32,629 bases of DNA, taken from NCBI GenBank assembly GCA_023131975.1, contig JAGLYV010000010.1:1-32629 (forward strand). Direction: 5' to 3'. The notes beneath the pieces were generated by a model, which searched no databases, had not been told where the DNA came from, and worked only from the letters and a program-made list of their open reading frames with translations. Source of the stretch: Candidatus Krumholzibacteriia bacterium (lineage in GTDB: Bacteria; Krumholzibacteriota; Krumholzibacteriia; Krumholzibacteriales; Krumholzibacteriaceae). A program made the position numbers and the translations under genes. Shown here piece by piece: positions 7,932 to 15,842 of the stretch (within the stretch, counting starts at the first letter, position 1; every line of letters begins with the position of its first letter).

Positions 7932-9764
7932 TCATGGCCTCTTTCTCTCTCCGAGAAGTACGATATCTCTCAGGTCCTCTATATTCTTCGCCCGCATCCA
8001 GTCTTTGTCAAAATCCGACTCATGCACGATCTGCGCTATCCCTGCAAGCGCCCTCAAGTGAAAATTCCTCTCGTCCCGCGTGCCTGTAAGCACAAATATC
8101 GAATGGATGTCTGTCGCCGACTGCGAAAACTCCACCCCCCCCCTGCACCTGGCCAGGAGTATCTCGAATTTGTTCTCTCCCGGAACGATTATATGGGGGA
8201 TAGCAAGATTTGAGGTCAACACGGTGCTGCTCTCTTTTTCCCGTTCGTGCATCAGACGGACGAATATATCCCTGTCTATTCCTATTCTACCAGCCATTTC
8301 ATCGGCGACCATGCCGAAAAAAGTACTGGCATCAATATGTTCCTCGATATCGAGAACAGCCGCCCTCTCAATGACATGGTCGAGACGGTCCTTGACGATG
8401 TCATCTCTCTCCCGGATGATCTCCTTCAATTCCGTCTCTAGGGTCCTGCTGCTGAGTTCGAGCGGGGTGATCCTCTCGATAAGGTGAAGAAGAGCAGACT
8501 CCCTGCCCGCCCTGATCCTGCCGTAAAACCAGTAGACGAATATCCCGACGATCACGATCGCCATGCTGGAGACAAGTGCCGGCATTCCCATCCCTGCCAG
8601 CATAACGCCGAAACCGATTATTCCGGCAATCTGTATCCATGGGTAGAGAGGGGACTTGAACACCGGTTTGTAGTTCTGAAGTCTGCTCTCACGCAGGATT
8701 ATCAGGGAGAGGCAGGACATCAGGTATGTCAGTATCAGGACAGCTGAAGCGGCCTTTACGAAGACTTCCAGCTTGAGGAATATGAAAAAGACCATCATCG
8801 CCACCGTTATCCCGATCGAGACGTACGGAGTCCGGAATCTCTTTCCCAGCGCCGATATCTTAACGGGCAGGAGACCGTCGCGGCTCAAGGCCATGGGATA
8901 TCTCGACGCGGCCATAATCCCGGCATTGGCCGTCGATATGAAAGCCAGAATGGCCGCTCCACCCAGGATCAGTCTTCCGGGAGTACCCATGAATGCAAAG
9001 GCCCCGTCACTGATCGGCGTGAGAGAGGTCGACAGGGCTCCCGCATCGAGGACTCCCGTCGTTACGAGTACGACGAGAAAATACAGGATCGTAACGGTGA
9101 CCAGGGAGAGGATCATTCCCAGAGGAATCACTCTGCCGGGATCCTTGACCTCCTCGGCCATACTCGCCACTTTCAGCAACCCGCCGAACGATACGAAGAT
9201 AAAACCGGCGGTCGAGACGGTCGCGCCCCATCCATTCGGAGCGAAAGGTTCGAAACGCATCACATCGATCGATGAGACTCCACGAACGACATAATAGAGA
9301 AGCGCCGATATCAGAAAGAACACGAGCACCCGCTGTATCCGGCTCGCCTCCCTGGTGCCGATCAGGTTGATGACAGTGAAGACTCCACAGAGTGCCAGCG
9401 CCGTGAGTCTCGCGTCGATATCTACAAATATCGACATGAACGCCGCCATACCGATGAGTGCAAAGACACTTTTAAGAGACAGAGAGAACCATGTCAACAA
9501 CCCCTCTACAGTACCGACTGCCGGGCCCAGCGCTCTCTTGACATAAAAATATGTCCCACCTGCCTTCGGCATCGCGGATACGATCTCGGCCTGGCTGAAT
9601 ACTCCCGCTATGGCTATCAACCCAGCCAGAAAATATGAGATCATGACAGACGGGCCTGTCCTGGCGAAAGCAAGCCCGGGAAGGATAAAGAGCCCCGAAC
9701 TGATCATTGCCCCGCTCGCGAGGCAGTAGACATCCAGAAGGCCCAGTTCTCTTTTTAGTCTCAT
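7932..9764 (-). CDS. APC-superfamily amino acid permease fused to a PTS EIIA domain
   Basis: A 610-residue inner-membrane transporter. The first 425 residues or so form an amino acid-polyamine-organocation permease with about 12 membrane helices, beginning GLLDVYCLASGAMISSGLF (the helix-1 substrate region of APC proteins). After a charged, helical linker (about 430-470) comes a domain of about 140 residues resembling PTS EIIA type 2 (fructose/nitrogen class), with the phospho-acceptor-type histidine preserved at His524 in SNLAIPH. No other PTS component lies in the window. The EIIA part therefore more likely regulates transport by phosphorylation or binding than feeds phosphate to a sugar. 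The substrate is unknown; an amino acid is most likely. The gene sits 12 bases after the patatin gene. The fusion is one continuous frame. Confidence 0.88.
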   Translation of the reverse strand: MRLKRELGLLDVYCLASGAMISSGLFILPGLAFARTGPSVMISYFLAGLIAIAGVFSQAEIVSAMPKAGGTYFYVKRALGPAVGTVEGLLTWFSLSLKSVFALIGMAAFMSIFVDIDARLTALALCGVFTVINLIGTREASRIQRVLVFFLISALLYYVVRGVSSIDVMRFEPFAPNGWGATVSTAGFIFVSFGGLLKVASMAEEVKDPGRVIPLGMILSLVTVTILYFLVVLVTTGVLDAGALSTSLTPISDGAFAFMGTPGRLILGGAAILAFISTANAGIMAASRYPMALSRDGLLPVKISALGKRFRTPYVSIGITVAMMVFFIFLKLEVFVKAASAVLILTYLMSCLSLIILRESRLQNYKPVFKSPLYPWIQIAGIIGFGVMLAGMGMPALVSSMAIVIVGIFVYWFYGRIRAGRESALLHLIERITPLELSSRTLETELKEIIRERDDIVKDRLDHVIERAAVLDIEEHIDASTFFGMVADEMAGRIGIDRDIFVRLMHEREKESSTVLTSNLAIPHIIVPGENKFEILLARCRGGVEFSQSATDIHSIFVLTGTRDERNFHLRALAGIAQIVHESDFDKDWMRAKNIEDLRDIVLLGERKRP

Positions 9765-9776
9765 CTATCCCGCCTT

Positions 9777-10703
9777 TCAGTTTTCTATGAATTCAAGCAG
9801 TTCGCCTGAGATCGATTCGGTCTCTTCGTATCCCATGGCAATGATCGTCTGCGCCCTGTCAAAGTCAAAGGTCTGAAATCCGCCCACTTCCGGGTTTATC
9901 ATAAAATGCGGTCCAGCGTTCAATTCGTTTTGCACGAGTACCCTCGATGTGACTATGGCGATGCTGTCGGTAAAAGCATCTATAAGATTCCGTCTTCTCT
10001 TTCGTTCCCTGTCTCCGGCCACCGAATCGAGCCATTTCCGAGCATTGAACGATGACATCAGGGGATTCTTTTCGATACTGTCCCTGACCCAGCCATCGAG
10101 CTTTTCGACAAGCCCGATATGACCTGCTTCGTGTGACATCCGGTCCGTAAAGACCGATCTCGACGCGTTGACTCCGATCACCCTGTCAGCACCCAGTTCC
10201 TTGGCAAGGTCCAGGGGGACAGGGTTGACCAGTTCTCCGTCTACCAGATGTCTCCCCAGGAGTTCGACGGGGGGAAACACTCCGGGGATACAGGCCGAGG
10301 CACCCATAGCGGCGACAAGGTCTCCTTCCTTGAAAACAAATTCCCTGCCCGAATCCAGATCGGCAGCGACACAGGCAAACGGGATCGGAAGATCCTCTAT
10401 CTTCTTGCCACCCAGGTCGACCCTGAGCATCGCTTCGATCTTGTCCCATTCAAGGACGCTCCTGCCTTTGAATGACAGTCTGAAAGCCTTGAGGAATTCG
10501 AGCCATCCCATGCTCAACGCTATTTCCCTCATATATTCAGGTGAAAATCCGGCTGCATAGGCTCCGCCGATGATCGAGCCGATTGAAGTCCCCGCCACGC
10601 AATGGACTTCGATACCGTGTTCCTTCAGCCAGAGAAGCACACCGATCTCACAAAGCCCCCTTGCTCCACCCGACCCCAGAGCGAGTCCTATTTTTTTCTT
10701 CAT
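9777..10703 (-). CDS. patatin-like phospholipase (RssA/YlbK type)
   Basis: Predicted cytoplasmic or membrane-associated lipid acyl hydrolase of 308 residues. It shows the oxyanion-loop motif GSGGARG near the N-terminus, the nucleophile elbow GTSIG and the dyad aspartate in DGELVNPVP, so the Ser-Asp catalytic dyad is intact. Length matches bacterial RssA-type proteins. It starts at ATG 10703, only four bases after the rhomboid stop, and ends 12 bases before the APC permease, so it is clearly cotranscribed. The natural substrate (membrane phospholipid or an acyl ester) is not identifiable. Confidence 0.92.
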   Translation of the reverse strand: MKKKIGLALGSGGARGLCEIGVLLWLKEHGIEVHCVAGTSIGSIIGGAYAAGFSPEYMREIALSMGWLEFLKAFRLSFKGRSVLEWDKIEAMLRVDLGGKKIEDLPIPFACVAADLDSGREFVFKEGDLVAAMGASACIPGVFPPVELLGRHLVDGELVNPVPLDLAKELGADRVIGVNASRSVFTDRMSHEAGHIGLVEKLDGWVRDSIEKNPLMSSFNARKWLDSVAGDRERKRRRNLIDAFTDSIAIVTSRVLVQNELNAGPHFMINPEVGGFQTFDFDRAQTIIAMGYEETESISGELLEFIEN

Positions 10704-10707
10704 CCTC

Positions 10708-11409
10708 TTACCTGCCGTTCTTCCACCGGCTGTCCGGTCCCTTGATCCTCAACAGGTCCGGCCGCTTTACCATGAGATAGAGAAAGGCCCCCGTCAGGCT
10801 CAATAACCCCGCGATCAGGAGTGGTTGTGCCACGAGCAGGCCCGGCTTGATCATGACGGAGATGACGACTCCGGACATCGCCCCTCCCAGGTGCGCCTCA
10901 TGCCCGATATTGCCGAGCCCCGACCTGATGCCGTAGACGGACACGAATATGAACAGTATCCCGAATAGCCAGGAAGGGATCGCAAAGGGAAGAAAGAGGA
11001 TCGAGATCGAGCTGCCCGGAAACATTATCACGCTGGCGTATATCACGCCGCAGACCGCCCCCGAGGCGCCTACCGCGCGGTAGCCGGGATCGTTCCTGTG
11101 TATGTAAAGAGCCATCAGGTTTCCGGCGAAAAGGCTTCCGAAGTAAACTACAAGATAGGCCCCGAACCCGAATACCGTTCCCACTCCGACACTGAACGAG
11201 TAGAGCGCGATCATATTGAACATCAGATGCCCGACATTGGCATGAAGAAATCCCGATGTGAACATCCGGATGAACTCTCTTCCACCCAGTATCCTCCCCG
11301 TATTGAACAGGTATCTCTCGAAGAAAGTCTTGTTACTGAACCCTTTCCAGGAGAATATCACATTCGCTACAATCAGCATTATCGTAAATGCTTCATTTGC
11401 CGATTCCAC
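10708..11409 (-). CDS. rhomboid-family intramembrane serine protease
   Basis: Six- to seven-helix membrane protease that cleaves substrates within or next to the membrane. It has the catalytic serine in GASGAVCG and the catalytic histidine in GHEAHLGG, and the helix-2 segment FLHANVGHLMFNM carries the conserved His/Asn region. The start is set at GTG 11409 (233 residues) because AGGGAGG lies nine bases upstream. The frame stays open to a GTG at 11442 with a poorer site, so the N-terminus is uncertain by 11 residues. It is followed four bases later by the patatin-like gene. Confidence 0.88.
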   Translation of the reverse strand: MESANEAFTIMLIVANVIFSWKGFSNKTFFERYLFNTGRILGGREFIRMFTSGFLHANVGHLMFNMIALYSFSVGVGTVFGFGAYLVVYFGSLFAGNLMALYIHRNDPGYRAVGASGAVCGVIYASVIMFPGSSISILFLPFAIPSWLFGILFIFVSVYGIRSGLGNIGHEAHLGGAMSGVVISVMIKPGLLVAQPLLIAGLLSLTGAFLYLMVKRPDLLRIKGPDSRWKNGR

Positions 11410-11456
11410 AGACAGCAACCTCCCTCTCGCGTCTCTCTCCACCCGGAGGCCTGATA

Positions 11457-11490
11457 CCGTTTCATGCCGGAGACCGTCCCATGCCGGAAA
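11457..11490. repeat. two 17-bp imperfect tandem repeats
   Basis: CCGTTTCATGCCGGAGA at 11457-11473 is followed directly by CCGTCCCATGCCGGAAA at 11474-11490 (14 of 17 identical). The second copy runs into a small GCCGG-AAA-CCGGC hairpin (11483-11495). It lies between the YigZ stop and the rhomboid start. No function is evident; it may be a local duplication. Confidence 0.5.
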
Positions 11491-11512
11491 CCGGCAGGCT
11501 TCCCATTGATGA

Positions 11513-12112
11513 TCATATGGAGAGTCCGCCCCTCGAAATATCCTCTATTTTTTTTCTTAATTCCACAATTCCCGCTTCCGGGACCGAACCTGCGATCTCG
11601 ACCTCGTCAGCGAATTTTATGTCGGCGACCTCTCCCCCGGCTTCACCTATGGCATTCGTCACCGCCCGCTGAAGTCTGTAAGGTACGTTCAGCCTGAAAT
11701 CGACGCTGACCACAAGCTCCCGCACTTTCAGTGCCGAAAGTACCGCCTTCGCGCAGTCACCGTAAGCTTTTACAAGACCACCCGTACCGAGCTTGGTGCC
11801 TCCGAAATACCGGACGATCATGACCAGAACGTTGACTACTCCCCTTCCTTTCAGGACCTCCATCACAGGCCGGCCGGCCGTGCCCTTCGGTTCGCCGTCA
11901 TCGCTCATACCCGATATCTCGCTCTTTTCTCCTCCAGTGATAAAAGCATATACTACGTGGGTACAGCCTGAATATTTCTCACGCGTCTCACGTATGATAT
12001 TCCTGGCCTGCTCAGGATCTTCTGCCGGTACGGCAAGGCCTATGAACTTCGAATTCCTGACATTCAGTTCCCTCTCGCATTCGCCGTCCGGTATGTATCT
12101 GGTGTCTGACAT
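11513..12112 (-). CDS. yigZ: IMPACT/YigZ family protein
   Basis: A 199-residue cytoplasmic protein of the conserved YigZ/IMPACT family. It shows NSKFIG near the N-terminus, GCTHVVYAF, DDGEPKGTAGRP and the signature VRYFGGTKLGTGGL, followed by a C-terminal DUF1949-like ferredoxin-fold half. Family members are linked to translation and ribosome-associated regulation, but the biochemical role is not settled. The start at ATG 12112 (MSDTRYIP) is chosen because it aligns with known N-termini and has GGGGATGG upstream. The frame continues to 12193, but the added residues look unlike the family. It is divergent from pepT and probably the first gene of the leftward run. Confidence 0.93.
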   Translation of the reverse strand: MSDTRYIPDGECERELNVRNSKFIGLAVPAEDPEQARNIIRETREKYSGCTHVVYAFITGGEKSEISGMSDDGEPKGTAGRPVMEVLKGRGVVNVLVMIVRYFGGTKLGTGGLVKAYGDCAKAVLSALKVRELVVSVDFRLNVPYRLQRAVTNAIGEAGGEVADIKFADEVEIAGSVPEAGIVELRKKIEDISRGGLSI

Positions 12113-12249
12113 ACGCGAACCATCCCCGGAAACAAGAAAATCTATTGCCTGTATCAGGGTTTTCATACTATGTATTAAAGAACGGGCGTTCAAGCTTTGT
12201 TTTCGAAACCGGCATCATTGATTCTACTGTAACGGTGGAGGTAGCGGAT

Positions 12250-13473
12250 ATGGCAGACGTAGTAAGCAGATTTCTGGATTATATCAAGATCGACACGAAA
12301 TCGAATGAGGAATCGACTTCAGTTCCCAGCACCGAGATCCAGTTCGATCTGGCCAGGAAACTTGTCGAGGAACTCAAGGGCCTCGGCCTCGAAGACGCTG
12401 AGGTCGACGACAAATGTTATATCATGGCGACGCTTCCCTCCAACATGGATGCCGACATTCCCGTAATAGGTTTTATCGCGCATATGGACACGAGTCCCGA
12501 TATGTCGGGAACAGACGTCAATCCCCAGATAGTCGAGAATTACGACGGTGGAGACATAGTTCTCAATAAAAAGGAAAAGATCGTCCTCTCACCAGCTGAT
12601 TTCCCCGAACTTGGATACTACGTGGGACAGACCCTGATCACCACGGACGGCACTACCCTTCTGGGAGCCGATGACAAGGCCGGCATCGCGGAGATCATGA
12701 CGGCACTCGAACGACTCAAGGACGACCCGAAAATCAAACACGGCACGATAAAGATAGGATTTACGCCTGACGAGGAGATCGGCAGGGGCGCCGACCATTT
12801 CGACGTCAAGAAATTCGGTGCCGAACTGGCCTATACTCTCGATGGCGGCAGGATCGGTGAACTCGAATTCGAGAACTTCAACGCGGCAAAGGCGATAGTA
12901 AATGTCAAGGGCAGGAACGTCCATCCTGGCTACGCGAAGAACAAAATGATCAACTCGATGCTGATCGCAAAGGAATTCGATTCGATGCTTCCTCCGAACC
13001 AGACTCCCTTTTACACGGAAGGGTATGAAGGGTTCTTCCACCTGATCAGTATGGCGGGCGAGGTCGAGAGCACAAAATTCGTCTATATCGTCAGGGACCA
13101 TGACATGGACAAGTTCAAGGCCAAGAAAGCACTGATGGAGAAGATTGCCGGGTTCCTCAACGAAAAACATGGTGAGAATACCGTAGAGCTGATCCTCGAG
13201 GACCAGTACTACAATATGCGTGAAAAGATCGAGCCGGTGATGCACGTCGTCGAAAAAGCGAAACAGGCGATGATAGACGCCGGTATCAAACCCCTCATGA
13301 CACCGATAAGGGGCGGCACGGACGGAGCGAAGCTCTCTTACATGGGGCTTCCCACGCCGAACGTTTTCACGGGCGGACATAACTATCACGGTAGATTCGA
13401 ATATATCCCGATAGAGTCGATGAAGAAAGCTGTAGAGTTGATACTGGGGATCATCTCTCATTACACCTCATAG
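12250..13473 (+). CDS. pepT: peptidase T (tripeptide aminopeptidase)
   Basis: Cytoplasmic di-zinc M20 aminopeptidase that removes the N-terminal residue from tripeptides. It is 407 residues, almost exactly the usual PepT length. Metal and catalytic motifs are visible: AHMDTSPDMSG (His and Asp), GADDKAG (bridging Asp), FTPDEEIGRGA (catalytic and metal Glu), YTLDGG, and GGHNYHG near the C-terminus. ATG 12250 is used because GGAGG lies eight bases upstream; the longer frame to 12145 has no such site and non-homologous residues. It is monocistronic, closed by a strong terminator 36 bases downstream. Confidence 0.95.
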   Translation: MADVVSRFLDYIKIDTKSNEESTSVPSTEIQFDLARKLVEELKGLGLEDAEVDDKCYIMATLPSNMDADIPVIGFIAHMDTSPDMSGTDVNPQIVENYDGGDIVLNKKEKIVLSPADFPELGYYVGQTLITTDGTTLLGADDKAGIAEIMTALERLKDDPKIKHGTIKIGFTPDEEIGRGADHFDVKKFGAELAYTLDGGRIGELEFENFNAAKAIVNVKGRNVHPGYAKNKMINSMLIAKEFDSMLPPNQTPFYTEGYEGFFHLISMAGEVESTKFVYIVRDHDMDKFKAKKALMEKIAGFLNEKHGENTVELILEDQYYNMREKIEPVMHVVEKAKQAMIDAGIKPLMTPIRGGTDGAKLSYMGLPTPNVFTGGHNYHGRFEYIPIESMKKAVELILGIISHYTS

Positions 13474-13508
13474 GTCGACCTGCCGTGGATCATATGCTGT
13501 TGGACATG

Positions 13509-13542
13509 AAAAAGCCGGAGGCCTGTCAGGCGCCGGCTTTTT
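13509..13542. terminator. bidirectional intrinsic terminator after pepT
   Basis: AAAAAGCCGG (13509-13518) pairs with CCGGCTTTTT (13533-13542). The 14-base interior contains its own GCCTGTCAGGC mini-stem. A-tracts and T-tracts flank the GC stem on both sides, the typical form for a terminator shared by converging genes (pepT and the CBM9-like lipoprotein gene). Confidence 0.88.
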
Positions 13543-13560
13543 CGTTTTCATTGTCATCTA

Positions 13561-14715
13561 TCACTCAAGGTCTCTCGTAACAAGTCTTCCCTCATGATCG
13601 ATGACCAGCTCATTACTTCCATCAGCATTCTTCAAGACTGCTTCGAAAAGATTTGCCGTAGCTTCTATCACGGGAGGCCAGACATAACCATGGATGACCT
13701 GTTCTTCGAGTCCAAGTCTCTCGAAGCGGTCCGTATATCTCCCGTACTGTATGAAATGAGTCTTTTCCGCGTAGTAGATCTTCCTCATCACCCACATCGC
13801 ATCCTCGACAGGAGCCGGGGTGAACGAGTCCCCGCCAAAAGACTTCATTACGTTGGTGAACATGACGAGTCCCCACATCTCCGGATAATGCATATTGACG
13901 ATTCCCTGCGGCGACCACACCCAGTTGTTCTCGGGCTTGGGTCGGCCGGTCTCCGGATCCGTTTTCTTCACATACCTGCCGTCCACAACAGTCGATTCCC
14001 ATTCCACGCGGGACATGTTGATGTGCCAGATATCTCCTTCTTCGGGAGGAATACCGCCGCTGGCACATTCCCCAAGCGTCTTCCACGGAATAGCGATCTC
14101 TACGCTCCACCCTTCATCGGAGTCACCGGGATTGTTGATAGTACCGTCGACATGGACCGCCGTCTTGAGTCCCTGAATGTCCCATGAATCGACAGCCGGC
14201 CCCCCATCCCTGTAAGGCTTCACCAAGAGCAGATCCCACTCCGTACCAAACGCGTTTATCTCAAGTTCGTAATATTCGTGAGTATCACCATCGGGATCGA
14301 TAAAGACTTCAAAATCGTTATCATGAAAAATAACTTCGTCCCGTCCCGTGATCGTCGCCCATACGTGAGGTTCTTTCATCTCTGCCCCGATATAGAGATA
14401 ATCTTCGTCCCAGAGCATCCTGGCACGGGTACGCAGCCCCGGTTCGTCCTTCTCCGGACCCTCTATGTCCGTAAAGGCCTGGGTCCATTCGACCCACTTC
14501 ATCTTCCATGGATCATCGTCGAGTCGGCCATCGATGATGATCGGCTCTGCCGTCCGTCTGCACAGATAACGCCTCGGTTCGAATTCGATCGATGGCACAG
14601 GGAAAGTCCCGTCCGAGATCTTTTTATATCGGGGTTCCCTCTTTCCATCTCCACACCCCGCGATGATAAGGATCGCCGCGATCAATGTCAGGGCCGTCAC
14701 TCTGTATCCCGTCAT
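13561..14715 (-). CDS. lipoprotein with carbohydrate-binding CBM9-like domain
   Basis: A 384-residue predicted lipoprotein. The signal peptide ends in the lipobox IIAGC, followed by GDGK. From about residue 45 the sequence fits the CBM9-like (PF06452-type) beta-sandwich: IIIDGRLDDDPW, then MLWDEDYLYIGAEM, HDNDFEVFIDPDGDTHEYYELEINA, and GWSVEIAIPW. Such domains bind sugars in secreted enzymes and surface proteins. No catalytic domain is recognisable in the remaining 150 or so residues. AGGAGAGG precedes the ATG at 14715, and the start overlaps the stop of a small upstream ORF by ATGA, so translation is probably coupled. It is the last gene of the NifS-SelD/YitT operon. The ligand is unknown; a sugar or polysaccharide is a reasonable guess. 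Confidence 0.82.
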   Translation of the reverse strand: MTGYRVTALTLIAAILIIAGCGDGKREPRYKKISDGTFPVPSIEFEPRRYLCRRTAEPIIIDGRLDDDPWKMKWVEWTQAFTDIEGPEKDEPGLRTRARMLWDEDYLYIGAEMKEPHVWATITGRDEVIFHDNDFEVFIDPDGDTHEYYELEINAFGTEWDLLLVKPYRDGGPAVDSWDIQGLKTAVHVDGTINNPGDSDEGWSVEIAIPWKTLGECASGGIPPEEGDIWHINMSRVEWESTVVDGRYVKKTDPETGRPKPENNWVWSPQGIVNMHYPEMWGLVMFTNVMKSFGGDSFTPAPVEDAMWVMRKIYYAEKTHFIQYGRYTDRFERLGLEEQVIHGYVWPPVIEATANLFEAVLKNADGSNELVIDHEGRLVTRDLE

Positions 14716-14858
14716 AACCAGACCTCTCCTCCTGCCTTCAAGATAAAGACATCGTTTTCGCGAGCTATAGACGCAAGCCTGCCGCCAGCGAGAAGCTCCC
14801 TGATCTCCGCGTCGGAAGTAATCGCCTTGTCCTGCCTGGCCATGTGATATTTCGTCAT
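14712..14858 (-). CDS. small 48-residue ORF, possible truncated PPOX-like N-terminus
   Basis: A small frame joined to its neighbours by ATGA overlaps on both sides: its ATG overlaps the TGA of yitT, and its TGA overlaps the ATG of the lipoprotein gene. The product is largely helical and charged (MARQDKAITSDAEIRELL near the start, ending AGGEVWL). The first 30 residues or so resemble the opening of pyridoxamine-phosphate-oxidase-fold flavoproteins (pattern RxDKxITxxxEIxELL..RLA), but the barrel that should follow is absent. It could be a real small protein, a translational coupler for the lipoprotein, or a remnant left by deletion. ATG 14843 is an alternative start. I cannot assign a function. 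Confidence 0.5.
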   Translation of the reverse strand: MTKYHMARQDKAITSDAEIRELLAGGRLASIARENDVFILKAGGEVWL

Positions 14859-15823
14859 TTATTCCTGCTTTTCTTGAAATCAAGTTTATCCATATCTACT
14901 TCACCCCTAGCCATAAACCCTTCCCCGAGGACCTCGTGCACCCTGTTTATTATCACGAATGCGTTCGGATCGATCTTCCTGACTCGATCGACCAGTCTGT
15001 AAGTCTCCCGTCGGTTGACCACGGTGAAGAGGATATCCCTCTCGACTCCCCTGTAAAGGCCTTTCCCGTGAAACGCTGTGGCGCCCCGTCCCATCCCTTC
15101 CATTATCTCCTCTGCTATCTCTTCGTGCTTGTCGGAGATGATGAAAGCTGATTTCGCGTAGTCAAACCCGAAGATGATGATATCGATGATCTGTGACGAG
15201 ACCACCAGAAGGAGGAATGAATACAGCATCAGCAGGAGTACCGGCTTGTCCGGCGAGAGGCCTTTCATCTGCAGCACAAGACCGGCTGCACAGATGACGA
15301 AAAAATCGGTGATGATGATCACTATCCCCGGCTTGGCCCGCCAGCGTTTCTTCGCCACGGCGGCCACGATATCGCTTCCCCCTGTCGTTCCCTTGAACTT
15401 GAAGATTATCCCCAGCCCCACACCGAGAAAAACGGCCCCCAGCAGGACAAGGAAAAAGAAATCGTTCTCGACGAGATACCTCACGGTCGCCGTGTCCTGC
15501 AGACGAATCGATTTGATAATGTCTCCACGCATCAGATCGACACAGACTGAATTGACGGTAAATCCCCAGAACGTTCGAAGCCCGAATGATTTTCCCAGCT
15601 CCTTCACTCCCCAGATGAAGAGGGGCAGATTCATCACCCACATCAGGATTCCCACCGACACCTTTCCTCCGGAAAGGTAGTGTACGGCCATGGAAAGTCC
15701 CGTCACTCCACCTGGAACGACCTTGGCGTCTATAAGGAAAACTGCGACGCCGAGAGACATTATCGCCGCCCCCAGGGTTATGAAGAGATACTCGACAAAC
15801 GTCCGGGAATTGAATTTCTTCAA
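14855..15823 (-). CDS. YitT family membrane protein (DUF161/DUF2179)
   Basis: A 322-residue inner-membrane protein. The N-terminal 210 residues form about five or six helices with the YitT repeat features (VPGGVTGLSM, then FKGTTGGSDIVA), followed by a cytoplasmic DUF2179 domain of about 80 residues (GRGATAFHGKGLYRG, then FVIINRVHEVLGEGF). DUF2179 resembles ligand-binding ferredoxin-fold domains; the family's transport substrate is not known. The start is TTG 15823 with GGAGG seven bases upstream. It begins 19 bases after the NifS-SelD stop, so cotranscription is expected. A selenium- or sulfur-related transport role is only a guess from context. Confidence 0.9.
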   Translation of the reverse strand: MKKFNSRTFVEYLFITLGAAIMSLGVAVFLIDAKVVPGGVTGLSMAVHYLSGGKVSVGILMWVMNLPLFIWGVKELGKSFGLRTFWGFTVNSVCVDLMRGDIIKSIRLQDTATVRYLVENDFFFLVLLGAVFLGVGLGIIFKFKGTTGGSDIVAAVAKKRWRAKPGIVIIITDFFVICAAGLVLQMKGLSPDKPVLLLMLYSFLLLVVSSQIIDIIIFGFDYAKSAFIISDKHEEIAEEIMEGMGRGATAFHGKGLYRGVERDILFTVVNRRETYRLVDRVRKIDPNAFVIINRVHEVLGEGFMARGEVDMDKLDFKKSRNK

Positions 15824-15842
15824 GGTATTTCCTCCAGCTTGT

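Noticed and set aside
14709-14720. Selenocysteine readthrough at the TGA ending the 48-residue ORF, suggested by the nearby selD
   Set aside because: A second TGA follows in the same frame within a few codons, and the next gene's start overlaps the first TGA, which fits ordinary termination.
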